Source: Saprospiraceae bacterium (GTDB taxonomy: Bacteria; Bacteroidota; Bacteroidia; Chitinophagales; Saprospiraceae). From it: DNA of 6,759 nt. A model generated the notes under the pieces. That model saw only the letters and a list, made by a program, of their open reading frames with translations. It was not told the origin of the DNA and did no database searches. The stretch spans positions 1 to 6,759 of the forward strand of contig JALVEF010000506.1 in NCBI GenBank assembly GCA_027031185.1, given 5' to 3'. This document shows positions 1 to 5,945 of the stretch, piece by piece (the stretch's first letter is position 1; the number at the start of each line of letters is the position of its first letter). A program made the translations under genes and the position numbers.

Positions 1-636
1 TTTTTTGTCGAAGAGCTTGACCACGGGCAGGGCCGCTTTTTCCAGATAAGCCTGCGAGCGGAGCAAGGGCAGCTTGTAGTCTAAGGCTTCGCCCGAGTAG
101 GTGACAAATATGGTGGGGATGCAAAGTGTTTTGCCTTCGCCGATTTCAAAGATAAAGGCGGGCGAGGACGGATCCCAGGCGGTATAACCGCGGGCTTCGA
201 AGGTGGAGCGCAGGCCGCCGCCGGGGAAGCTGGAGCCGTCGGGCTCTTGCTGTGCCAGGTCCTTGGCCGAGAAGCGCTCAATGACCTTGCCGGTAGTCGG
301 GTCCAAATCAAAAAAAGAATCGTGCTTTTCCGCTGTTCTTCCGGTCAGAGGCTGAAACCAGTGGGCAAAGTGTGTGGCCCCCTTGTCCATGGCCCAGCGC
401 CGCATGGCAGTGGCGACAAGCTCGGCGGTCTTCATGTCCAGTTTCTTGCCGGATTGGATGGTGGCCTTGACTTTGATATAGGCGGACTCCGACATGTACT
501 GCTTCATCGCTGCATCGTTGAAGACGTTCTCGCCAAAGAAGGTGGAGACCTTGGGGGTCGGGCGGTCGGATTGGTCCAGATCCAGCGATGAACGATTGAA
601 TACGGTGTCCAGGGCGGAAAAGCGCGTGTGGCTCAT
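1..636 (-). CDS. glnN: Glutamine synthetase type III (N-terminal part, runs off left edge)
   Basis: Cytoplasmic enzyme that makes glutamine from glutamate, ammonia and ATP; GSIII is a common glutamine synthetase of Bacteroidota. The frame is open from an ATG at 636 down to base 1 (212 codons, no stop), so roughly the first third of a protein of usually about 700 residues is present. GSIII hallmarks are visible: THFAHWFQPLTG at about residues 88-99, followed by TAEKHDSFF, then DGSSFPGGG at about 133-141 and FEARGYTAWDPSSPAFI at about 146-162. The last is a GSIII signature absent from GSI and GSII. The catalytic ATP-grasp-like C-terminal part lies outside the window. The ATG at 636 follows an A-rich leader (nine A's, then CGAGAAA), which fits Bacteroidota starts without a Shine-Dalgarno. 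It is divergent from dus. Start and identity are well supported. Confidence 0.96.
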   Translation of the reverse strand, partial: MSHTRFSALDTVFNRSSLDLDQSDRPTPKVSTFFGENVFNDAAMKQYMSESAYIKVKATIQSGKKLDMKTAELVATAMRRWAMDKGATHFAHWFQPLTGRTAEKHDSFFDLDPTTGKVIERFSAKDLAQQEPDGSSFPGGGLRSTFEARGYTAWDPSSPAFIFEIGEGKTLCIPTIFVTYSGEALDYKLPLLRSQAYLEKAALPVVKLFDKK

Positions 637-660
637 TTTCTCGTTTTTTTTTAGTTACAC

Positions 661-693
661 TTAAAATGGAAGGCCTTCTTGGAGATAGTCCAT
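661..693 (-). other. Ten-codon upstream ORF in the glnN leader
   Basis: A complete small reading frame, ATG at 693 to TAA at 661, would encode MDYLQEGLPF. It begins 7 bp after the TATCTTTG promoter element, so its ATG would sit at or within a few bases of the expected transcript 5' end. It ends 24 bp before the glnN ATG. It is in phase with glnN but closed by its own stop, so it is not an N-terminal extension. It contains the perfect 10-bp palindrome GAAGGCCTTC (669-678). It could be a leader peptide or chance; nothing in the sequence proves translation. Confidence 0.3.
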
Positions 694-700
694 GCCGCGG

Positions 701-708
701 CAAAGATA
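701..708 (-). promoter_or_regulatory. Bacteroidota-type -7 promoter element for glnN
   Basis: Read on the minus strand the bases are TATCTTTG, an exact match to the Bacteroidota -7 consensus TAnnTTTG, 64 bp upstream of the glnN ATG. I see no convincing TTG/TTTG at the expected -33 distance (17-23 bp further up). The call therefore rests on the -7 element and its position. Transcription would start near 694-697, giving a leader of about 60 nt. Confidence 0.55.
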
Positions 709-746
709 CAAATCAATTACGAAATGCTCCGCACTTACAGTTTGAT

Positions 747-774
747 GGTCCAGGGTCCAAGGTCAAAGGTTAAC
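747..774. repeat. Heptamer tandem array, four units (GGTCCAA type)
   Basis: Four consecutive 7-bp units start at 747, 754, 761 and 768; for example GGTCCAA at 754 and GGTCAAA at 761. All begin GGT and differ at one to three positions. A related array in the same orientation is at 3247-3274; the two 32-bp segments 745-776 and 3245-3276 match at 27 positions. The array lies 110 bp upstream of the glnN start. It resembles the short tandemly repeated heptamers described in cyanobacterial genomes. Function is unknown. Confidence 0.75.
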
Positions 775-779
775 GGACT

Positions 780-840
780 CAACGCTTGATTCGACAAGTG
801 CTCGCACTGAGCCTACCGAAGTGCATCACAAGTCGCGTTG
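780..840. repeat. REP-like imperfect palindrome
   Basis: Nested inverted repeats: outer arms CAACGC (780-785) and GCGTTG (835-840), then TTCG (790-793) with CGAA (817-820), then a central hairpin AGTG-CTCG-CACT (797-808). The inner 31 bases look like the small TTCG...CGAA palindromes found dispersed in many bacterial genomes. That resemblance is from memory and would need a genome-wide copy count. It lies in the glnN-dus spacer, where it could also act as a transcription barrier. Confidence 0.45.
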
Positions 841-875
841 ACAGGGTAGGGACGGTTTATAGGCAAAAAAATCGG

Positions 876-964
876 GGCTTTGGCTCCTAAAAGTAGTGCA
901 GGGCAAAGGAATGCGTGGCATGACAAAGCAAAGCAAGAGCTGCTTTCCTTCATGCAACAAAGCC
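876..964 (+). other. Possible structured leader of dus
   Basis: The rest of the 374-bp glnN-dus spacer contains nested inverted repeats. The outer arms are GGCTTTG (876-882) and CAAAGCC (958-964). Inside them lies a two-part stem, GCATGA (918-923) plus AAAGCA (925-930), pairing with TGCTTT (941-946) plus TCATGC (950-955), around a 10-nt loop. It lies 46 bp upstream of the dus ATG. I recognise no riboswitch family, and the arms are short enough that chance is possible. No good TAnnTTTG element for dus is visible. Confidence 0.25.
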
Positions 965-1010
965 AAGCGATGATAAACAATCGGGGGATTTTGTTATTAA
1001 GATTCATACC

Positions 1011-2003
1011 ATGGCACGTATTCGCGACATAGATCTTGGTGATTTTCCGTTGCTGCTGGCGCCGATGGAGGACGTCAGCGATCCGCCGTTTCGTGCGTTG
1101 TGCAAGGAGCAGGGGGCGGATATGATGTACACCGAATTTATCTCCGTGGAGGGCCTGATACGGGACGCGGCCAAGTCCACGCAGAAGCTGGATATCTCGG
1201 ATGCAGAGCGTCCGATCGGGATTCAGATATTCGGTGCAGAAGAGGACTCGATGCTACGCGCGACGGACATTATCAATGAAGTAGGGCCGGATGTGCTGGA
1301 TATCAACTACGGCTGCCCGGTCAAGAAGGTCGTGTGTAAAATGATGGGGGCAGGTATCCTGCAGGATATTCCACGGATGGTGCGACTGACGGAGGCGGTG
1401 GTCAAGCGCAGTCGTATCCCTGTCACGGTCAAGACACGCCTGGGATGGGATGAGTCGTCCAAACACATTGTGGAAGTGGCCGAGCGCCTGCAGGATGTCG
1501 GTATCGAAGCCATCACAATTCACGGGCGCACGCGCAGGCAAATGTACAAAGGGGAAGCCGACTGGACCTTGATCGGCGAGGTGAAAAACAATCCCCGGAT
1601 GCACATCCCGGTCTTCGGTAATGGTGATATTGACTCGCCGCAAAAGGCTGTCGAATACAAAAAGCGCTACGGTGTGGACGGTATTATGATCGGGCGGGCC
1701 GCCATCGGCTATCCGTGGATCTTCCGGGAGATCAAGCACTTCGTGCGCACGGGCGAAATGCTTCCGCCGCCTTCTGTGCCGGAACGCGTGCGCATGGCCA
1801 AACGCCACTTGGAAATGGCCATGAAGTGGAAAGGGGAGCGGCTCGGCATCCTGGAGACCCGCCGTCACTATGCGCCATACTTCAAGGGCTTGCCGGGTAT
1901 CAAAGCGTACCGCTTGCGGTTGGTCACCGAAGATGATCCGGAGACGGTCTTTTCTATCTTGGATGAGATCGGGAAACAATACGGGAATTCAATTAAAAAT
2001 TAA
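1011..2003 (+). CDS. dusB: tRNA-dihydrouridine synthase, DusB-like
   Basis: FMN- and NADPH-dependent cytoplasmic enzyme that reduces a uridine in the tRNA D-loop region to dihydrouridine. The protein is 330 residues, normal for the family. A TIM-barrel start, LLLAPMEDVSDPPFR, spans about residues 14-28. DINYGCP holds the expected catalytic Cys102. Further features are KTRLGW (141-146), HGRTR (171-175, flavin phosphate/tRNA side), FGNGDI (202-207) and MIGRAAIGYPWIF (226-238). A helical C-terminal domain follows from about 250. Assignment to DusB rather than DusA or DusC rests on overall pattern (APMEDVSD, GCPVKKV) and on DusB being usual in Bacteroidota. The ATG at 1011 gives the family N-terminus; no Shine-Dalgarno is visible. 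The last residues (SIKN) and the stop codon are encoded by a heptamer repeat (1992-2019), so the C-terminus may differ from close relatives. It is convergent with the M48 gene. Confidence 0.95.
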   Translation: MARIRDIDLGDFPLLLAPMEDVSDPPFRALCKEQGADMMYTEFISVEGLIRDAAKSTQKLDISDAERPIGIQIFGAEEDSMLRATDIINEVGPDVLDINYGCPVKKVVCKMMGAGILQDIPRMVRLTEAVVKRSRIPVTVKTRLGWDESSKHIVEVAERLQDVGIEAITIHGRTRRQMYKGEADWTLIGEVKNNPRMHIPVFGNGDIDSPQKAVEYKKRYGVDGIMIGRAAIGYPWIFREIKHFVRTGEMLPPPSVPERVRMAKRHLEMAMKWKGERLGILETRRHYAPYFKGLPGIKAYRLRLVTEDDPETVFSILDEIGKQYGNSIKN

Positions 2004-2019
2004 AAATTACGAATTACGA
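1992..2019. repeat. Heptamer tandem array, four units (ATTAAAA / ATTACGA)
   Basis: Two copies of ATTAAAA (1992, 1999) are followed by two copies of ATTACGA (2006, 2013). The array begins inside the dus coding region and supplies its TAA stop (2001-2003). It has the same unit length and number as the GGTCCAA-type arrays at 747 and 3247, but a different sequence. It is followed directly by the 8-bp palindrome GAGTACTC (2018-2025). Confidence 0.75.
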
Positions 2020-2025
2020 GTACTC

Positions 2026-2229
2026 AAACCTATAAAATTTTGAAGTAACTGTTTAGGTGCTCCTGTTTTTAGGGATAAAATAGGCATTTTCGTGGATGCC
2101 GAAGGTAAAATTTTCGATGCGTAGCAGCGCTACGTGAGAAAATTTTATCAAAGGCAGGCGCGAAAAGGCCATTTTAGCGCAAAAACAGCGGGTACCTAAA
2201 CAGTTACATTTTGAAAACCTTATAGGTTT
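2026..2229 (+). terminator. Terminator-like hairpin behind dus, split by the MITE
   Basis: AAACCTATAA (2026-2035) and TTATAGGTTT (2220-2229) are perfect 10-bp complements flanking the mobile element. Removing the element and one 8-bp target copy restores a compact hairpin with a 10-bp stem and 13-nt loop, 22 bp after the dus stop. It ends in a short T run and has A's on the opposite arm, so it could have served both convergent genes. Because the inserted element is itself a hairpin, the stem can still form, now as one 204-nt nested structure. The right arm can also form a small local hairpin, AAAACCT-TAT-AGGTTTT (2214-2230). Confidence 0.55.
2045..2207. mobile_element. 163-bp MITE with IS66-type ends and 8-bp target duplication
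   Basis: The ends are perfect 14-bp inverted repeats, GTAACTGTTTAGGT (2045-2058) and its complement (2194-2207). They are flanked on both sides by the exact direct repeat ATTTTGAA (2037-2044 and 2208-2215). Imperfect complementarity continues through nearly the whole element: CTGTTTTT on the left matches AAAAACAG on the right. Deeper in are TAAAATTTTC (2106-2115) with GAAAATTTTA (2138-2147), and a tip hairpin CGTAGC-AGC-GCTACG (2120-2134). There is no reading frame of useful length, so it is non-autonomous. IS66-family elements are known for ends beginning GTAA and 8-bp duplications, so an IS66-type transposase is the likely mobiliser. That is inferred from the ends only. The identical duplications suggest a fairly recent insertion. 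Confidence 0.85.
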
Positions 2230-2265
2230 TGATCGTGGTAAAATAGCCGCTTGCTGGCATATAAC

Positions 2266-2308
2266 GGGACGGCGCTATATCTCCCGGCCGGAGAAATAGC
2301 GCCGTCCC
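2266..2308 (-). terminator. Strong hairpin between convergent dus and M48 genes
   Basis: A perfect 13-bp stem GGGACGGCGCTAT (2266-2278) / ATAGCGCCGTCCC (2296-2308) is extended, after one mismatch, by TCTCC/GGAGA around a 5-nt loop. It starts 22 bp after the M48 stop codon. On the plus strand only TTT follows, and on the minus strand no long T run follows, so it is not a textbook intrinsic terminator. Position and stability suggest termination or 3'-end protection for the M48 mRNA, possibly acting in both directions. Confidence 0.6.
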
Positions 2309-2330
2309 TTTGGGAAGAGAAACCATTGGG

Positions 2331-3143
2331 TTATTTGTACTTCGCCGCCTTTTTCTTGACGATGGGGATGAGGCGTCGGATATTAGCGATACGCGTTTTG
2401 TGCGCGGGGTGGGTGCTGAGGATTTCGGGAGGAGCGGCGCCGCCGGCCATTTTCTCCATGCGCTCCCAGAATTTGAGGGCTTCGTTGGGGTCGTAGCCGG
2501 CCATGGTCATGAGAAGCAGGCCGATTTCATCGGCTTCGGACTCTTGCTTGCGGCTAAAGGGGAGTAGGACGCCGACTTGCGAACCAAGCCCGTAGGCAGT
2601 CATCCAGAGTATGCGCTCCTTTTCAGTCTTGTTTTGTGTGGCGACATTGACGCCGATGGCGCCGAGTTGCTGGATGAGGCCCTGGCTCATCCGCTCACCG
2701 CCGTGGTTGGCGAGTGCATGGGAGATCTCGTGGCCCATGACGGTGGCCAGGCCGGCATCGTTTTGACAGACGTCCATGATGCCTTCATAGACGACGACCT
2801 TGCCGCCGGGCATACACCAGGCGTTTTTTTGCGGGTCTTTGACGAGGTTAAACTCCCATTTATAGTCCTTGACGTAGTCCTCCCGGTGGTGTTTGCGCAG
2901 GTAGCGATTCAAGGCATCCACGATGCGGTGTCCCACTTGCTTGACGCGCCGGGCGTCTTGCTGATTACTGGATAGTTGGTGCTCTTTCAAGAACTTTTCA
3001 TACTGGGCAAAGGCCATGGGAAACAGCTGCGAGTTGGGCATGAAGTTGAGCTGCTTCCGGCCGGTAAACGGCACAGTCTTGCAAGCGGTGGCCAGTACCA
3101 GCACCAGAAAAAACATGAAAATGCGTTTGGCCATGATGTGCAT
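2331..3143 (-). CDS. M48-family zinc metalloprotease, predicted lipoprotein
   Basis: Predicted periplasm-facing lipoprotein protease related to LoiP/BepA-type M48 peptidases, which act in envelope protein quality control. From the ATG at 3143 it is 270 residues. A short basic N-terminus and hydrophobic stretch end in ATAC, with Cys21 the likely lipidated residue. CKTVPFTGRKQLNF (21-34) is typical of Bacteroidota members. The zinc site is HEISH (138-142), with Glu201 of ESEADEIG as probable third ligand. STHPAHKTRI (243-252) is the usual C-terminal motif. No TPR domain follows, unlike BepA. The start could also be the ATG at 3134 (MAKRIF...). A TTG at 3176 is in frame but less likely: it would add a non-signal extension and put a GC-rich hairpin inside the coding region. 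The substrate is unknown. The gene is 163 bp downstream of the porin and may have its own weak promoter. Confidence 0.92.
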   Translation of the reverse strand: MHIMAKRIFMFFLVLVLATACKTVPFTGRKQLNFMPNSQLFPMAFAQYEKFLKEHQLSSNQQDARRVKQVGHRIVDALNRYLRKHHREDYVKDYKWEFNLVKDPQKNAWCMPGGKVVVYEGIMDVCQNDAGLATVMGHEISHALANHGGERMSQGLIQQLGAIGVNVATQNKTEKERILWMTAYGLGSQVGVLLPFSRKQESEADEIGLLLMTMAGYDPNEALKFWERMEKMAGGAAPPEILSTHPAHKTRIANIRRLIPIVKKKAAKYK

Positions 3144-3155
3144 TTTTGGATCCAC

Positions 3156-3174
3156 GCGCGCGAGCATCGCGCGC
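3156..3174 (-). other. GC-only hairpin in the M48 gene leader
   Basis: A perfect 8-bp inverted repeat, GCGCGCGA (3156-3163) and TCGCGCGC (3167-3174), surrounds a 3-nt loop and ends 12 bp upstream of the chosen ATG at 3143. If transcribed, it would form a stable stem close to the ribosome loading site and could lower or gate translation. An imperfect promoter-like TATTTTGG lies at 3189-3196 on the same strand, which would place the hairpin at the start of the mRNA. Its regulatory role is inferred. Confidence 0.4.
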
Positions 3175-3246
3175 AAACTTTTTCAAAACCAAAATACGCC
3201 ATTATCAACGAAAAAATCGTGTGGACGGCTTAAATAATTTGTTAAT

Positions 3247-3274
3247 GGTCCAAGGCCCACGGTGAAAGGTCAAC
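3247..3274. repeat. Heptamer tandem array, four units (GGTCCAA type), second copy
   Basis: Four 7-bp units start at 3247, 3254, 3261 and 3268, including GGTCCAA at 3247 and GGTCAAC at 3268. The array has the same orientation and phase as the one at 747-774. It lies 32 bp after the porin stop and 103 bp upstream of the M48 start. Both copies thus sit just over 100 bp upstream of a minus-strand gene. A regulatory site and a dispersed passive repeat are both possible. Confidence 0.7.
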
Positions 3275-3306
3275 GGGGGTAAACGATGGTTTCAGGCCAG
3301 TTGGCT

Positions 3307-4500
3307 TCAAAAATCCACCTGGACGCGGAGGAGATGCCCATTCAGTGCATCCGCTTCAATGTGGTCGTCGTCGCCGGGGACTGCCCGGATGAGATTGTAC
3401 ATCAAGCGGGTATGGTCGTTGAGATACCAATTGATACCCGCTGCCAGAGCATGTGTTTTGCCGGTGGCCGGGCCGTCAATGAACGCGGCGTAGTTGAGTA
3501 CGGAATAGCGGACGACCAGCTCCAGCGCGCCCCACGTCCCTTCACCCGGATCGAAATTGGACTTCATTTTGATGCGCTTGAAAGCCCCGTTTTTAAAACT
3601 GCGGCGGCCGTTGAAGACCACGCCGGCGGTAATGTATTGGCCGGTCGCGGAATAGTCTCCGTCTTTCGTGTAAAAATGGGCGGCCTTGTATTCGGCCTGA
3701 CTGAAAAAAGGCCCCCAAATCGCAGCTACTTCCAGGCCGGTGGTCTTTTGGTATTTCAGGTCGGCGGGTACTTTGGCCTTTATCTTGTAGCCCAGATGGT
3801 AGCCCGGGCGAAATTTTAACTTGAAGGGAGCGGGATCGGCGGTCCGTTTTGCATATTGATAGGATGTACCCAGGTGGACAAGTGCGTGCCGTGTCTTGTC
3901 CCGGAAAACCAGGCCCGTCAGGCGGGCGGTGAAAGTTTTCCGTCCTTTCAACGCATCGTTAAAAAACGCCGATTCGGACGAGGTGCCGTTTTGTGTGTAG
4001 GCCAGGAAGATGCCGGCGCGCTCGTTCAGCAAGTCGTAATTCTTGTATCCGAAGCCGGGCGCATAACGGCTGTCCTGGAACCTGGTGAGCATGTCCCGCT
4101 CCATCAGGGCGATATATTTGGAGCTTGTGGCCATCTCCAGGCTTGATACCACGCCAAAACTGCCCATGGTCAGGTCTCCACCGATCAGGGGCAGTTTTTT
4201 CCATCTCAAATACACATTGCGATACTTGATCAAAGAACCGGCAAAGTCGAAGTCCACCTTGTAGGCGAGGTGTTTGTACAACTTGCCGGATGCATCCAGG
4301 CGTACACGCCGAAATTCGGCACCGGACAGCTTGTAGTCATCGGCCGGGTCTCTGAAATTTTGAGACAAAAATTCGTAATCGTACATGATGCGGCCATGGA
4401 TGGCGGCGGAGGGAAACATCTCATCCGTGCCGGACTTTTGGCCATGGAGTGCCAGTGCATATACCACGAGGATGGCGGTGAACGTGGTGTTTTTTTTCAT
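3307..4500 (-). CDS. OprO/OprP-type outer-membrane porin
   Basis: Outer-membrane beta-barrel of the phosphate-selective porin O/P family, expected to admit small anions; phosphate specificity is a family name and not shown here. The protein has 397 residues. An N-terminal signal peptide (MKKNTTFTAILVVYALALHG, then Q) is followed by alternating strands with many aromatic and charged residues. RRVRLDASGKLYKHLAYKVD occurs at about residues 64-83. GINWYLNDHTRLMYNL lies near the C-terminus, and the chain ends VQVDF with the terminal Phe expected for barrel assembly. The ATG at 4500 is preferred: an in-frame TTG at 4524 only adds residues ahead of a normal signal peptide and would overlap the promoter element. 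It sits 63 bp downstream of the glycosyltransferase on the same strand and has its own promoter candidate. No phosphate-uptake or pho-regulon genes are nearby, so the substrate stays open. Confidence 0.88.
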   Translation of the reverse strand: MKKNTTFTAILVVYALALHGQKSGTDEMFPSAAIHGRIMYDYEFLSQNFRDPADDYKLSGAEFRRVRLDASGKLYKHLAYKVDFDFAGSLIKYRNVYLRWKKLPLIGGDLTMGSFGVVSSLEMATSSKYIALMERDMLTRFQDSRYAPGFGYKNYDLLNERAGIFLAYTQNGTSSESAFFNDALKGRKTFTARLTGLVFRDKTRHALVHLGTSYQYAKRTADPAPFKLKFRPGYHLGYKIKAKVPADLKYQKTTGLEVAAIWGPFFSQAEYKAAHFYTKDGDYSATGQYITAGVVFNGRRSFKNGAFKRIKMKSNFDPGEGTWGALELVVRYSVLNYAAFIDGPATGKTHALAAGINWYLNDHTRLMYNLIRAVPGDDDHIEADALNGHLLRVQVDF

Positions 4501-4521
4501 ATCTGCTCGATTTGTGGTGCG

Positions 4522-4551
4522 CAAATGTAACGAAGTTTTGCGGGCCGGAAA
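4522..4551 (-). promoter_or_regulatory. Bacteroidota-type promoter for the porin gene
   Basis: On the minus strand TACATTTG (4529-4522) matches TAnnTTTG exactly. TTT of TTTC (4551-4549) lies 19 bp upstream, close to the TTTG/TTG -33 element. The -7 element ends 21 bp before the porin ATG, giving a short leader of about 15-18 nt. This suggests the porin is transcribed separately from the upstream glycosyltransferase, or in addition to readthrough. Confidence 0.55.
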
Positions 4552-4563
4552 TGACGGGCGTCG

Positions 4564-5940
4564 CTAATCTGTCCGGTGCTTGCGGCGATATAATTTGACA
4601 TAGATGCCACCGCGTGCATACGAGGCGGCCAGCGAGTCCCGGCGCTCGATGAGTGGAATTTGGTGCTTGATGTCGTTGTAGATGTTGGAGATGAAATAAT
4701 ACTCGGCCCGGGGATCATCCATCGTGGTCATCGCTTCCTTTCTTCCGTCCAGATCAATGATTTCCCGGCTGGCCGTGTTGGGGAAGGCCGTGGCCGTTTT
4801 CTCCAAGGGAATATGGTGGGCGTCCATATAGCGCAGCATCTTGCGGCGCAGCGTATAGTAAGGCGCATGCCGCAGTGTCGTATCCCAGGAGACGGAAATG
4901 CCGGGCGGGTATCGCCAACTGTGGCCCGAGACGAGGGCAACCAAGGCGACCAGCCACACCGCCAACCGTCGCGGATAGCCGGCCTCGCGGAGTCGAAATA
5001 CCGCCGTGAGAAAGATCAAGTCTATGGTTATAAAAACCGGCAGCAGGTATCGCATGCCGTTTAGGCCCTTGAACAATAAGAACGGACCCAATAGTACCGC
5101 ACCGGTCGCCGCAGCGAGCTTCCAATACGGATGCCGGACCACCTGCCGGTAGCGGATTGCCATGGCGGCCAGCAGCAGCCATAGGAAGACGCGGCCGAAG
5201 TCCGTCATCCGCCAGACCCATACGATGATGTTTTTGAAAAAGCCTTTGATGTCCACCAAGGCAAAAGACGGGCTCCACGGCGAATCGGCGTGGAAGCCAA
5301 TCCACCGGCTGTGCAGGTAGTGGGCTGTCAAAAAGGCGATGCCCGCGGCGGCGCCCGGCAACAAGGCCACCAACCGGCGCCACCCGTCCCGCCGGCCGTA
5401 CTGCCACAGGACAAACAAAGCCAATCCCGCCAAACTCATCATGCCGCGGAGGCTGATCCATGCCAGACCAATGGACGCGATCGCCACCATAGGCCGCCGG
5501 TCCGTGTGCAGGCCGTACACCGCCATCAGGAAAAAACACACCAGGGCAATGTCGGGACTGACCAGCGTGGCCTGTGTCAAATAGACCGGGTCGGCCACAA
5601 GCAGGAGCACGGCCGCCAAGGACCAGGCATTGTCCTTTGTCCACTCATAGGCGTTGCGATACATGAAGTACAGGCCGCCGAACAAAAAGGGAAAGATGCC
5701 TAAGTGGCTGACTATCAACCGCTTGCCGAATAGTTTCCACAGCAGTGCATGGTACATGCCCCAAAACGGCGGGTGCCCACTGTCGTAAGCTTCGGGCAAG
5801 AAAAAATACCGGAAGTCGTGCTCAAAAAACCAGTGGGCATGCTTGGATGTCAGCTGGACGGTATCCCAAAAAAAGAAGTGGTCGCGACTCCAGGCGATGA
5901 TGGCCAGCGCGATCAGTGCTATGATTACGGTGTGTTTCAC
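4564..5940 (-). CDS. GT-C-type membrane glycosyltransferase (GT39/ArnT-like)
   Basis: Polytopic inner-membrane protein of 458 residues, probably transferring a sugar from a lipid-linked donor on the outer face of the membrane. The first membrane segment is at about residues 4-18. It is followed by FFWD with Asp26 in the first external loop, where GT-C enzymes keep the catalytic acid. DSGHPPFW (53-60) comes next, resembling the loop after it in ArnT/PMT relatives. Many more hydrophobic segments follow (about 75-93, 105-118, 130-143, 151-180, 187-207, 249-262, 274-290, 298-315, 325-338). GMRYLLP (295-301) is typical of the family. A soluble-looking tail covers about 340-458. Donor and acceptor are unknown. 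I chose the GTG at 5940 because it starts a clean signal-anchor; an in-frame TTG at 5973 would add eleven polar residues and lies within the promoter. Close homologues are often annotated only as hypothetical membrane proteins. It is divergent from the cupin gene. Confidence 0.78.
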   Translation of the reverse strand: MKHTVIIALIALAIIAWSRDHFFFWDTVQLTSKHAHWFFEHDFRYFFLPEAYDSGHPPFWGMYHALLWKLFGKRLIVSHLGIFPFLFGGLYFMYRNAYEWTKDNAWSLAAVLLLVADPVYLTQATLVSPDIALVCFFLMAVYGLHTDRRPMVAIASIGLAWISLRGMMSLAGLALFVLWQYGRRDGWRRLVALLPGAAAGIAFLTAHYLHSRWIGFHADSPWSPSFALVDIKGFFKNIIVWVWRMTDFGRVFLWLLLAAMAIRYRQVVRHPYWKLAAATGAVLLGPFLLFKGLNGMRYLLPVFITIDLIFLTAVFRLREAGYPRRLAVWLVALVALVSGHSWRYPPGISVSWDTTLRHAPYYTLRRKMLRYMDAHHIPLEKTATAFPNTASREIIDLDGRKEAMTTMDDPRAEYYFISNIYNDIKHQIPLIERRDSLAASYARGGIYVKLYRRKHRTD

Positions 5941-5945
5941 TCGCT

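Noticed and set aside
308..703. 131-residue minus-strand reading frame over the glnN start
   Set aside because: The overlapping frame carries clear GSIII motifs, so this is its shadow.
747..774. Heptamer array as a possible CRISPR fragment
   Set aside because: The units are 7 bp, directly adjacent, and have no spacers.
838..861. TTGACA followed by TATA as a sigma70-type promoter for dus
   Set aside because: The spacer is only about 12-14 bp, and Bacteroidota use a different promoter consensus.
813..1007. 64-residue minus-strand reading frame in the glnN-dus spacer
   Set aside because: Composition is odd (many Cys, no recognisable domain). It overlaps the REP-like palindrome and stem-loops and has no promoter or homology I recognise.
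1254..1979. 241-residue minus-strand reading frame
   Set aside because: It is antisense to the well-supported dus gene and has the low-complexity His/Arg-rich look of a shadow frame.
3144..3176. N-terminal extension of the M48 protease from a TTG at 3176
   Set aside because: It adds a non-signal peptide ahead of a good lipoprotein signal and would place the GC-only hairpin inside the gene.
4754..5644. 296-residue minus-strand reading frame
   Set aside because: It lies in another frame inside the glycosyltransferase gene, is Gly/Arg/Pro-rich, and lacks membrane segments or motifs.
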